DNA of 64,000 nt from 20CM-2-55-15 sp963738025 (GTDB lineage: Bacteria; Acidobacteriota; Terriglobia; 20CM-2-55-15): NCBI GenBank assembly GCA_963738025.1, contig CAVTWA010000005.1, forward strand, positions 744,001-808,000. The letters run 5' to 3'. Below are positions 54,137 to 62,130 of this stretch, one piece after another. A program made the position numbers and the translations under genes. A model generated the notes under the pieces. That model was given only the letters and a program-made list of their open reading frames with translations. It was not told where the DNA came from and ran no database searches. Every line of letters begins with the position of its first letter. Position 1 is the stretch's first letter.

Positions 54137-55706
54137 AGTCGATACTGAAGGCCAGCAGTACATTTCCGGACCGGCCGACGAGCCCGCCGTTACCCGATGT
54201 GACATAGAGGATTCCATCCACGATGATCGGTCCTGGGCCGTCGATCGATCCGCCGGTTGCTTTCACGCCGTTGACGGTATCGAATCCCCGATTCGTGTTG
54301 AATTCCCAGAGAACCGAGCCGTCTTTTGTCGAGTACGCGCGAATTCCGCCATCGGCGGAGCCCGAGAACACGACACCGGGAATGACCGTCAATGCCGCAG
54401 ACTGGGCGGCGCTGCAGACGGAGGCGCCGCTGCACAAAGGCTGCGCAGGAGGCGGTGTATACCAGACGCGTTCCCCGGTATCGAGACGTACGGCATGCAA
54501 GCCGCCCGGAGCCGGCGTCATGTAATCGGCTGCCGAGAAGTACGCTTGCTGTTGATCAGCGGCGGCGCCCCATACGCCGCCGATCGCCGAACCTTTACCG
54601 AATCGGTATTGCCACACCATTTCGCCTTCTTTATCCGGGTCGAGGCCATATCCCGCTCCGGACTTCTGCGGAATGACGATGATGTCGCGGCCATTGGGCA
54701 GCGTCGTCACGATCGGAGAGGCGGCAAAATCGTAATCCGGCCCGACGTCCTCGGGACAACTCGGATTCGCCGGCTGACCGGGACGATTGTTGCATCCCAG
54801 CACCCAGACATCTTTCGGCGTGACCTGGCTCGCCCATTTCATTTTTCCGGTTTTCAAATCGAATGCAACGACGGCATCGCTTGTCTTCTGCTGCGGGTCG
54901 CTGTAGCCGTTCCCGGTGGCGACGTAAACCATACCGCGCTTAACATCGATGGTCGGTGCGCTCCACACTCCGGCGCCGGACGGCCCCCAAAGTTGGGCGC
55001 CTGTCGTGCTCTTTCCGCGAGGCTTTGGCGCATCAGGTATGGTGTAGGCCTTCCAGATCACTTGTCCTGTATTGCCATCCAGAGCGCTGACGCTTCCACG
55101 GAATGTGCAGCACTCATAATCCGGACGTGTGGCGGAAGTTTCCTCGCCTACACCCGACGCCGTGACATACAGGCGGCCATCATAGAGCGTCGGCGCGCCG
55201 GTGGATTTGGCAAACGGATGATCATCCACCTTTCGCACCCACAATTGCGCACCCGTCGTCCGATCCAGGGCATAGGCATTGGCTTTCGTATCCGCAAAAT
55301 AAACCGCTCGCGGACCGATGGAAATCGCCGCGCGCACATTGGTTTGCGCTTTGAACGTCCAGTAGGTGCAGCCGGTTTTCGGGTCGAGGGCGTAGATCAT
55401 GCCCGAATCGCTCGCCATATAGAGACGTCCGCCGGCAATGGCCGGCTGCGATCGGGATTGCGTGACATTGTCAATACCGAACGCCCACTTCAGTTTCAAT
55501 TTGGGGACATCGGCGACTGCCAGACGAGCCTGCGATGCCGGCTGAAACCGGGTGTTCGTGACCCCTGCTCCCCAGCCATTCCAGTGAGGACCCGTTTCAG
55601 GATCGGACACTGCGGGAGTGTTCGGGCACGTTGCGGCGGTCGACTGCGCAACCGCCGGCACGGCGAAAACCAGCGCGATGAACGATAGATGGATGAATGT
55701 ACGCAT
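54135..55706 (-). CDS. PQQ-type beta-propeller dehydrogenase, polyvinylalcohol-dehydrogenase-like
   Basis: 523 residues from an ATG at 55706. Signal peptide (TFIHLSFIALVFAVPAVAQS), then WNGWGAGVTNTRFQPASQAR, repeated propeller blades (LYMASDSGMIYALDPKTGCT, GPRAVYFADTKANAYALDRTT) and a vicinal Cys pair in DYECCTFRGSVSALDGNTGQ, as in PQQ enzymes. Ends SSGNGGLVGRSGNVLLAFSID. Homologous to polyvinylalcohol dehydrogenase (cytochrome) proteins but without a heme domain, so it would need an external electron acceptor. Activity is an inference; BamB-like scaffold is the alternative. Confidence 0.78.
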   Translation of the reverse strand: MRTFIHLSFIALVFAVPAVAQSTAATCPNTPAVSDPETGPHWNGWGAGVTNTRFQPASQARLAVADVPKLKLKWAFGIDNVTQSRSQPAIAGGRLYMASDSGMIYALDPKTGCTYWTFKAQTNVRAAISIGPRAVYFADTKANAYALDRTTGAQLWVRKVDDHPFAKSTGAPTLYDGRLYVTASGVGEETSATRPDYECCTFRGSVSALDGNTGQVIWKAYTIPDAPKPRGKSTTGAQLWGPSGAGVWSAPTIDVKRGMVYVATGNGYSDPQQKTSDAVVAFDLKTGKMKWASQVTPKDVWVLGCNNRPGQPANPSCPEDVGPDYDFAASPIVTTLPNGRDIIVIPQKSGAGYGLDPDKEGEMVWQYRFGKGSAIGGVWGAAADQQQAYFSAADYMTPAPGGLHAVRLDTGERVWYTPPPAQPLCSGASVCSAAQSAALTVIPGVVFSGSADGGIRAYSTKDGSVLWEFNTNRGFDTVNGVKATGGSIDGPGPIIVDGILYVTSGNGGLVGRSGNVLLAFSID

Positions 55707-55740
55707 AGGCGAGGGCAGTATACTGCAGCGCGATAAACGG

Positions 55741-55819
55741 GGGAAGGAACACAAGAAGCACAGGAAGCACAAGAAACAAGGAAAGTTTTTGTGCCTTTTG
55801 TGCTTCTTGTGTTCCTCCC
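55741..55819. repeat. PAL-C element
   Basis: Perfect palindromic ends GGGAAGGAACACAAGAAGCAC... / GTGCTTCTTGTGTTCCTCCC. It lies 35 bases upstream of the dehydrogenase start and, read on the minus strand, gives the in-frame hydrophobic stretch MCFLCFLCSFP just before the signal peptide. Confidence 0.75.
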
Positions 55820-55826
55820 TTTTTCG

Positions 55827-56760
55827 CTAGTTTTTCCACGCGGACGAATTCGGTTTCGGGCTGCCCTTTCCCGCATCTGGCATCAGGCTGAAGGTGTTCT
55901 CGTTTACTGAATACGCGCCATTGCCGAAGAACGCCTTTGTGGTTTCGAGTACTTCCGTACTGGAGATTCTGCTGTAGTCTGTCGGCAAATTGAAACTGGT
56001 CCGCAACGGTGGCGGTGGCGATAGTCCAGACTCCCGTGAGCTTATTGGCAATCGTGGCCGACTGATCCGCGGCCGGCCAGTCTAAATGCAGACTATAGAA
56101 GAACCGTGGTTAGACATCGGCGACGAGTTCTCCAAAAGCAGCTGCTGACCAGAGGCGCCTTCGAAATTCCCGAAATGACCGCGAGATTACCGTTCAGTTT
56201 GGCGCCCAGCACGAAACCCTGCAGCGTCTCGAACGGGCCGCCCGGACCGCTGATCGTCGGCTCAGGTACGCGTATTGTGGAATTGGGCGCGCTTGCAACT
56301 TCTGGCCGCCCTTGCAAGGGCGGCGATCAAGGGCGACACCGCGACTGCGTTGCGGGCATTCGATTGCCTGGGCGAGGTGCTTCGCGGGTCCACGCCATCG
56401 GGAAGCAACCAGAAATGATAATTGCTGCGACCTGTCTTGATCTCGACCGACATTCTGGGTACACCGAGCAGCGTCCATTGCTGGCCTGCAGCGATGTCCG
56501 TTCGAGCCAGGTCGAAAGAGTATTTCTTATCGGTTTCGGGTTGCGCCACCTCGAACCGTATTTAGGCTACCCGATACACTGCGACGCTGCGTGGACGGCG
56601 CCACCGTAAAACGTGCCTCAGCATTTGAGGGCGCCGGCAGCGAATTCACAGCAGCATTTCCCTGGCCTTGAGCTGTTTCCCAGCAGGCTGGGACAGCCAT
56701 GACGAACAGGGCGCTCATCAATGTCATGCCCGACAGATGGCGTCTGTGAAAGGGGTTCAT
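55827..56760 (-). pseudogene. Decayed secreted-protein region
   Basis: A start at 56760 gives a signal-like N-terminus (RRHLSGMTLMSALFVMAVPA) and continues to about 56580, then the frame must shift (about 56570) to read FEVAQPETDKKYSFDLARTD, GGQQWTLLGVPRMSV-like segments and FWLLPDGVDPRS. Further frames carry IGPGGPFETLQGFVLGAKLN and TKAFFGNGAYSVNENTFSLM, ending near 55827. At least three shifts are needed, and the parts may come from more than one gene. The FEVAQ/LLGVP pattern recalls TIGR03435 or its relatives, but I cannot confirm it. Confidence 0.4.
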
Positions 56761-56874
56761 AAGGACAACTTTAGTTCATATCTGCGTAATTGCGATCAAA
56801 GAGCCGAACGGGTATAGAATGTCGCCGTTTGCGTGCGGTCCACCGCGCGCCGGCGTCTTAAACAAGGAGCGAAT

Positions 56875-57735
56875 ATGTGCGATCAAGATCATTTTGAAGA
56901 GGACCGGCAGAAATTTGAGGCTCTCGGTTTGGTTACGCGGCGGCAATTTGGCGTCATGTTGGGAGCAGGCGTGGCGATGATGCTGCCGCAGGTAAAGAAT
57001 GCGGTGAAGGTGACCGAATCGGAGGTGAGCGTGATGACACCGGACGGCACCGCCGACTGTTATTTCGTGCATCCGGCGACCGGCACGGCTCCAGGCGTTC
57101 TCATCTGGCCGGACATTTTCGGACTGCGGCCGGCGTTCCGTCAGATGGGCAAGCGGCTCGCCGAATCGGGTTATTCCGTGCTCGTGGTGAACCCCTTCTA
57201 TCGCGTGAAGAAAGCCCCGACCGCAGCCAACGGCGGCGCAACACCGATTCAGGAAGTGCTGCCGTTCGCGCAAGGCCTGAATGCGACGACGCATATGACC
57301 GATGCGAAGGCGTTCATCGGATGGCTCGACCAGCAGTCGTCTGTTGCGAAAAATCGAAAGATGGGCACGCAGGGTTATTGCATGGGCGGACCGATTGCGT
57401 TTCGCACGGCGGCCGCGATGCCGGATCGTGTCGGAGCCGTCGCGTCATTCCATGGCGGCGGACTGGTGACCGAGATGCCGGACAGCCCGCATCTTCAGGC
57501 GGCGAAGACGAAGGTTCAGCTGCTCATCGCCATTGCGACAAACGACGACATGACGAGGCCCAATGAGAAGAACGTTTTGAAAGAAACGTTCGCCAAGGCG
57601 AATCTGCCTGCGGAAATCGATGTCTACAAAGGGGCGCATGGCTGGTGTCCGCCGGATTCGACCGTTTACAACGAGTCGGAGGCCGAAAGGGCCTGGGGCC
57701 GACTGCTTGCGCTGTATGGCAAGGCTCTAGCCTGA
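56875..57735 (+). CDS. Dienelactone hydrolase family protein
   Basis: 286 residues from the ATG at 56875 (AAGGAG upstream). A twin-arginine-like start (LVTRRQFGVMLGAGVAMMLP, Arg22-Arg23) suggests export. Then the alpha/beta-hydrolase fold: GVLIWPDIFGLRPAFRQMGK, KMGTQGYCMGGPIAFRTA with nucleophile Cys in GYCMGG, the acid in ATNDDMTR and the His in KGAHGWCPP. Dienelactone hydrolases open lactone rings in aromatic breakdown or act on other esters; substrate here unknown. Stands alone. Confidence 0.88.
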   Translation: MCDQDHFEEDRQKFEALGLVTRRQFGVMLGAGVAMMLPQVKNAVKVTESEVSVMTPDGTADCYFVHPATGTAPGVLIWPDIFGLRPAFRQMGKRLAESGYSVLVVNPFYRVKKAPTAANGGATPIQEVLPFAQGLNATTHMTDAKAFIGWLDQQSSVAKNRKMGTQGYCMGGPIAFRTAAAMPDRVGAVASFHGGGLVTEMPDSPHLQAAKTKVQLLIAIATNDDMTRPNEKNVLKETFAKANLPAEIDVYKGAHGWCPPDSTVYNESEAERAWGRLLALYGKALA

Positions 57736-57778
57736 AGTTTCCGGCTGCGCACAAAGAAGAAGATTAGCCACGAAAAGG

Positions 57779-57856
57779 GTCAAAAAGCACAAAAGAGATG
57801 GTTTCTCTTTTGTGCCTTTTGTGTAATAAGGCTGTAAGTTTTAGTTCTTTTTAACC
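57779..57856. repeat. PAL-C element with conserved flank
   Basis: Arms CAAAAAGCACAAAAGAGA / TCTCTTTTGTGCCTTTTG, followed by a flank (57813-57855) that is nearly identical, in inverted orientation, to 24368-24408. It lies 44 bases after the hydrolase gene stop. The rest of 57736-58555 is PAL-A, PAL-B and a nested element. Confidence 0.7.
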
Positions 57857-58070
57857 AGTTTTGCAAGAAAGCGACGAACTTCCGGGGTTGTCCGAGTTGA
57901 TTCCGGGTGGGACGTTGAACGGGGTAAGTCCCCGCCTAAGTTAGGCGGGGATCCTTCGCGCAGCGAAGGCGGGGCGGTCTGTTCAAAGCGCGCGCGCAGC
58001 GCGTTCCTTGTGGATTTCCGCGAAGCGCTCCTTTTTCTAACCTGAATTTCTCGCGAGTTTTCCCCGGAGT

Positions 58071-58166
58071 GGATAAGCCACGGATTGAACCGGATTTAAC
58101 GGATGGGCGCATTCACAGACTGTTAACGCGCCCATCCGTTAAATCCGTTCAATCCGTGGCTTATCC
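58071..58166. repeat. PAL-B element inside PAL-A
   Basis: GGATAAGCCACGGATTGAAC plus GGATTTAACGGATGGGCGC pairs with GCGCCCATCCGTTAAATCC and the arm ending CCGTGGCTTATCC. It interrupts the PAL-A middle segment. Confidence 0.8.
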
Positions 58167-58252
58167 AACACCCACCTATGTTCATGAGAGATCCGGGCTC
58201 ATCGGCGCGCTGCGCGAATATCATAAGGAGCGCGCTACGCGCGAGCTTTGAA

Positions 58253-58393
58253 GCTGTGAATGAATTGATTTTGAAAAATGGCGAAAAAAATAGGGCCTAG
58301 ATTGCCCCATAAACGCATTTCGGAAACCCGCCAAGGCGTTTCCATCCCCCCAAATAGGGGGATATTTACTCAAAATCAATTCATTCACACCTT
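58253..58393. mobile_element. Nested MITE-like palindromic insertion with 7-bp target duplication
   Basis: 19-bp perfect arms GTGAATGAATTGATTTTGA (58256-58274) / TCAAAATCAATTCATTCAC (58370-58388). Inside are two small hairpins (GGAAAC / GTTTCC and ATCCCCC / GGGGGAT). Flanked by CTTTGAA at 58246-58252 and 58394-58400, which equals the sequence found once in other PAL-A copies. This is the signature of an insertion into PAL-A. No protein is encoded; the transposase must act in trans. Confidence 0.75.
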
Positions 58394-58555
58394 CTTTGAA
58401 CAGACCGCCCCAGCCCTCGCTTCGTGAGGGCATCCCCGCCTGACTTAGGCGGGGACTTCGCTCCTCACATCTCATGACGAACTTCGGCTGCGTCCGCGGT
58501 CTCAGGTTACTACCGCTGTTTGGTTGCGGCGTAGCCGCGCTGAGCCTTTTTGTGG

Positions 58556-60736
58556 CTATTCTCTCCCCGCAATCAAAGCCATCGCTGCCCAGTTGGTAGC
58601 GGCGGCAGAAATGAACTGATCATGGCCATGGGGAAAACCGGAATCGAAATACGGCTGAACGGGTAGTGCGCGGCTTTGTACATACCAGGATCCATCCTCG
58701 AGTTGAGAGTTCAGCAAAAAGCGAACGCCGCGCTGATACGCCGGACTACTCACCGGCAGCGCGCCGGACTCGTGCAAGGCCACAAGCGCCTGTCCGGTGG
58801 CATAGGCGTCCGTGCTGAGTGAGGGCAGTTGCGCCCAGCCTCCGTCGGATTGCTGCAGGGTCAACAGTGCTTGCGCTGCTTTTCCAATGGCGGATCGGCG
58901 CGCACCGCCCCATACCAATCCAAGAACCTTGAAGGTGTGATCCTCAGTGTTGCCCGGTTGGGCGGACTCGAGCCACTGGACGGCGCGCTGAGCGGAACGC
59001 TCGTAGGCAGCGCGTTGGCTTTTCGAACCATACGTCCGGATGGCTTTGATGGATGCTGCGGTGACCTCCAAATCACTCGACTCGATCGGCGGCCGATTTG
59101 CGGCACACTCCCAATGGCCATCGATGGTCTGCCGGTTTTTCAGATAACGGGCCCACGCGTCGGTGACCCAATCGCTCGGATACTTTTCTGCCGCCATCCC
59201 AAGTAAAACATAGCTGACGGTATCGACTCCTCCCGGCAGGCCAAGGTCTTCCAGCGCGCGTTCGCGATTCTCTTGAAGAAACGCGGCGAACCTTTGCAGT
59301 TGCGTTCGCGAGACGTTTTCGTCCACCCGGAATCCTTTTGCGCGAGCAGCGGCGACGGTCACGGCGGTCAGCGAATTGTTGTGGCAGGAAATGCATCCTG
59401 CGCGGTCGAAAAATGTGGCGTCTGCCCGCTGAAGCGGTGGCAGGCTGCGTTCGATCGCTTCGCGCGCAGAGGCTGCCGGCTTCGCCGGAACCAGGCGCGG
59501 CGAGGCGGGGCTGTCTTCTTTTGCGCCTGCTCGATGGAGCGCATCGATTAGAGCTTTGTTCCCATGCCGGCTGGCCAGATCGAGAACCGTGATGCTGCCT
59601 GGGCCAATGAAGTTGACGTCGGCTCCGCGGTCAATGAGTGTCTGGATGGTTGAAAGAGGCATCGTTTTCCCGGACAGGGCTACATTGGTCAGGATACCGG
59701 GAGGCGATTGGGCACCTTTGTCGAGAAGAGTCTGCGTGATTTGTCCGTCGCCCGACAACACGGCTTGGCTCAATGCGGCGTTCAGGTCCTGCTGCTTTGC
59801 GACCTTCAACAGCAAATCAAAACACGTCAGACACCCCGTCCTCAGGACATTACGGAGCGGGACAGCAGAAGCCTTTGTATCGGCGCCGCGCTGCAGCACT
59901 AATTGGAGCACGGCCGGGTCACCGCTGCTTCCGGCCTGGTTCAGAGTAGGAACCGCTTTGCTCTTGTCCAGAAGCATTTTTACGACGTCTGCCGACCCGG
60001 GGTGGGCCAGCGCAAGCGTGAGAGCAGTTCGACCGTCGCCGGAAACCGCATCCACATTTGTCGCACCGTGGTCGAGCAACAGCCGGACTTTTGCCGCGTC
60101 GTCGATCGCATACATCAGAGCCGTGCCGCCATCGTCATTTTGTGTGTTCGGGTCCGCGCCGCGCTCCAGAAGCAAGCGGACGTCATCCGCATCGCCGTAG
60201 AGGGTCGCGTACATGACCGGGGTCCACCCGCCTGTCCCTTTCGCGTTCAAGGACTTTGAATTTTCCTTAACAAGGCGCTGAAATCCACTGTGCTCGCCAT
60301 TTCGCAGGGATTGCATGATCTGGACGACGATCGGATCCGGCCTGGTGACAACTACATCACCGGCCAGTGCGTCGGGCCACTCGGCACCCTGATCGATCCA
60401 GGTCTTGATGATGCTGATCTGATCGGGACCTAGTGGTCCGCTGGGCGGCATCGACGATCCCGCTTCATCCGTGAGGCGGCGATAGAGCAGGCTGCCGGGA
60501 CTGTTTCCTGGAATGATGCGGGCACCATTGGCCCCGATTCGGTTGGGCAGCGCGTCGCGGCGCCGATCCAGCCGCAAGCCGCGCATCTGCTGAGAGCGGC
60601 CGTGACACTCGTAGCAATTTTCCTTGAAGATCGGCTGCACATCCCGGCCAAAGTCGATCTTTGCCTGTGCTTGTGCCGCCAACGGCAACGCGGATAGCAG
60701 CGCTGCAAGAATGACACCCCCGCCGCTCTTCAACAT
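58556..60736 (-). CDS. Cytochrome-ankyrin-cytochrome-toroid fusion protein
   Basis: 726 residues, ATG after AGGAGG. Signal peptide (VILAALLSALPLAAQAQ). Heme site CYECH at 41-45 with IFKENCYECHGRSQQMRGLR (planctomycete cytochrome type), then about eight ankyrin repeats (TGGWTPVMYATLYGDADDVR, NDDGGTALMYAIDDAAKVRL, GDGRTALTLALAHPGSADVV), a second heme site CISCH at 448-452 and, from about 480 to the end, repeats of the squalene-cyclase/prenyltransferase toroid kind (LLTLQQSDGGWAQLPSLS, FLLNSQLEDGSWYVQ). The Asp-rich catalytic DxDD of cyclases is not seen. Probably exported, with electron transfer and protein binding in one chain. Alone in its direction. Confidence 0.85.
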   Translation of the reverse strand: MLKSGGGVILAALLSALPLAAQAQAKIDFGRDVQPIFKENCYECHGRSQQMRGLRLDRRRDALPNRIGANGARIIPGNSPGSLLYRRLTDEAGSSMPPSGPLGPDQISIIKTWIDQGAEWPDALAGDVVVTRPDPIVVQIMQSLRNGEHSGFQRLVKENSKSLNAKGTGGWTPVMYATLYGDADDVRLLLERGADPNTQNDDGGTALMYAIDDAAKVRLLLDHGATNVDAVSGDGRTALTLALAHPGSADVVKMLLDKSKAVPTLNQAGSSGDPAVLQLVLQRGADTKASAVPLRNVLRTGCLTCFDLLLKVAKQQDLNAALSQAVLSGDGQITQTLLDKGAQSPPGILTNVALSGKTMPLSTIQTLIDRGADVNFIGPGSITVLDLASRHGNKALIDALHRAGAKEDSPASPRLVPAKPAASAREAIERSLPPLQRADATFFDRAGCISCHNNSLTAVTVAAARAKGFRVDENVSRTQLQRFAAFLQENRERALEDLGLPGGVDTVSYVLLGMAAEKYPSDWVTDAWARYLKNRQTIDGHWECAANRPPIESSDLEVTAASIKAIRTYGSKSQRAAYERSAQRAVQWLESAQPGNTEDHTFKVLGLVWGGARRSAIGKAAQALLTLQQSDGGWAQLPSLSTDAYATGQALVALHESGALPVSSPAYQRGVRFLLNSQLEDGSWYVQSRALPVQPYFDSGFPHGHDQFISAAATNWAAMALIAGRE

Positions 60737-60829
60737 GAACCCTCCTGGTCAGGAAACGGATAGCTTGTCAGTGGCATCCTGGCTAATCCGCCGCGCAAAC
60801 TCAAGCTTAGAATGGGAGTGATCAAAAGA

Positions 60830-60900
60830 GGGACAGGTCACTTTTTTGCGGCGAAGTGTATCGAAAGGTAACAGTTTTTCCCGAAAAAGTGACCTGTCCC
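60830..60900. repeat. PAL-D element
   Basis: GGGACAGGTCACTTTTTT / AAAAAGTGACCTGTCCC. The right end is one base inside the stop codon of the minus-strand dehydrogenase-like gene (60900). Second copy of the 51165 element. Confidence 0.75.
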
Positions 60901-62009
60901 TACTTTTTGTAAGTGATGCGGTAAATGGTGTCGGCCTTGTCGTCGGAAACGAGCAAAGCGCCGTCAGGCATGACCTGGACGTCAACGGGGCGGCCCCAGG
61001 CCTGTCCTTTTTGCAGCCAGCCTTCGGCAAAGGGTTCCCATTTCACCGGCTTGTTGTTTTCGATGCGGACCAGCACTACACCGTATCCGATCGGCTCGCT
61101 GCGGTTCCAGGAACCGTGTTCGGCGACGAAAATCTGATTTCTGTATTCCGGCGGGAACATGGAGCCGGTGTAGAAACGCATGCCCAGCGGCGCCACGTGG
61201 GCCGGAAATTCCAACGCCGGGGGGGTGGACTTATCGCAGTCGGCCGGGCTGCCGAACTGTGGATCTGGAATGTTGCTGCCATGGCACTTGGGAAAGCCGA
61301 AATTCATGCCGGCGCGCGGAGCAATGTTCAACTCGTCTGGCGGGATGTTATCGCCCATCTGGTCGCGGCCGTTCTCGGTAAACCACAGTACTTTCGTCAA
61401 AGGATTCCAGTCAAATCCAACAGTGTTGCGGATGCCGCGCGCAAAGATCTCGAAGGCGCTGCCGTCAGGTTTCATCCGGGCTATGGAGGCATACGGATCC
61501 GGAGGTTCGCACACATTACACGGCGCGCCGATATTGGAATACAGCATGCCGTCCGGACCAAATGCCAGAAACTTCCAGCCGTGATGCTCGTCCGAAGGGA
61601 AACCCGAGTAAACCAGCTGCGGCCTGGGCGGATTCTTCAATTGCGATTCAATATTATCGTAACGCCAGATCCGGTCGATCTCGGCTACATATAAGGATCT
61701 GTCATGAAAAGCCACGCCATTGGGCTCGTTCAGTCCGTGCGCAATCGTAATGACTTCATCTGCATGCCCCCGATGATTGCGGTCCACGATGGCATACACG
61801 TTGCCCGCCTCCCGGCTACCCACAAACAGTGTGCCGTTCGAGCCAAGAGTCATGGCCCGCGCGTCTTTGACGCTCGAGGCAAAGACACTGATCTCGAATC
61901 CCGGCGGCAATTTGATCGAATCCAAAGGGAAATCGCGAGCGGCGAAGAGTGCCCCGGCAATCAGCAGGACAAGAAGCAGCAGCCCACCAACGTGTATGCA
62001 TGAACACAA
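60900..62009 (-). CDS. Sorbosone/glucose dehydrogenase-like propeller protein
   Basis: 369 residues if it starts at a TTG (62009) that precedes CSCIHVGGLLLLVLLIAGAL; a start further up (to 62177) would run through the PAL-C arm (QFLCFLCFLCSIPSHP). Signal-like hydrophobic segment, then LPPGFEISVFASSVKDARAM, NGVAFHDRSLYVAEIDRIWR and EHHGWKFLAFGPDGMLYSNI, typical of the L-sorbosone/soluble glucose dehydrogenase beta-propeller. The pocket Arg (PLGMRFYTG) and His (AEHGSWNRSEP) are in the expected places. PQQ binding is likely but not proven. C-terminus DGALLVSDDKADTIYRITYK. Confidence 0.8.
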   Translation of the reverse strand: MCSCIHVGGLLLLVLLIAGALFAARDFPLDSIKLPPGFEISVFASSVKDARAMTLGSNGTLFVGSREAGNVYAIVDRNHRGHADEVITIAHGLNEPNGVAFHDRSLYVAEIDRIWRYDNIESQLKNPPRPQLVYSGFPSDEHHGWKFLAFGPDGMLYSNIGAPCNVCEPPDPYASIARMKPDGSAFEIFARGIRNTVGFDWNPLTKVLWFTENGRDQMGDNIPPDELNIAPRAGMNFGFPKCHGSNIPDPQFGSPADCDKSTPPALEFPAHVAPLGMRFYTGSMFPPEYRNQIFVAEHGSWNRSEPIGYGVVLVRIENNKPVKWEPFAEGWLQKGQAWGRPVDVQVMPDGALLVSDDKADTIYRITYKK

Positions 62010-62042
62010 CAGGTGCAAGCCGATTACCGGATGGGACGGAAT

Positions 62043-62111
62043 GGAACACAAGAAGCACAAAAAGCACAAGAACTGCGATAGCTCGTGTGCTTTTTGTGCT
62101 TCTTGCGTTCC
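62043..62111. repeat. PAL-C element
   Basis: GGAACACAAGAAGCACAAAA plus AGCACAAG pairs with CTCGTGTGCTTTTTGTGCTT and CTTGCGTTCC. It lies just upstream of the sorbosone-dehydrogenase-like gene and 20 bases from the stop of the M13 gene. Confidence 0.75.
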
Positions 62112-62130
62112 GTCCCCGATATTAAAAGTT

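Larger units (their letters stand above)
57930..58454. repeat. PAL-A element interrupted by two nested elements
   Basis: Left end-hairpin 57930-57950, hairpin CCTTCGCGCAGCGAAGG, arms GGGGCGGTCTGTTCAAAG (left) and CTTTGAACAGACCGCCCC (right, at 58394), right end-hairpin 58434-58454. The usual middle is split between TTTTTCTA (58040) and ATCGGCGCGC (58201) by a PAL-B unit, and again at 58252 by a separate 141-base palindrome. Confidence 0.82.

Noticed and set aside
54126..55688. Long open frame on the plus strand (520 codons)
   Set aside because: It lies wholly opposite the propeller dehydrogenase gene, which has the recognisable protein. The plus product is Arg/His-rich with no known motif, a shadow caused by GC-biased codon use.
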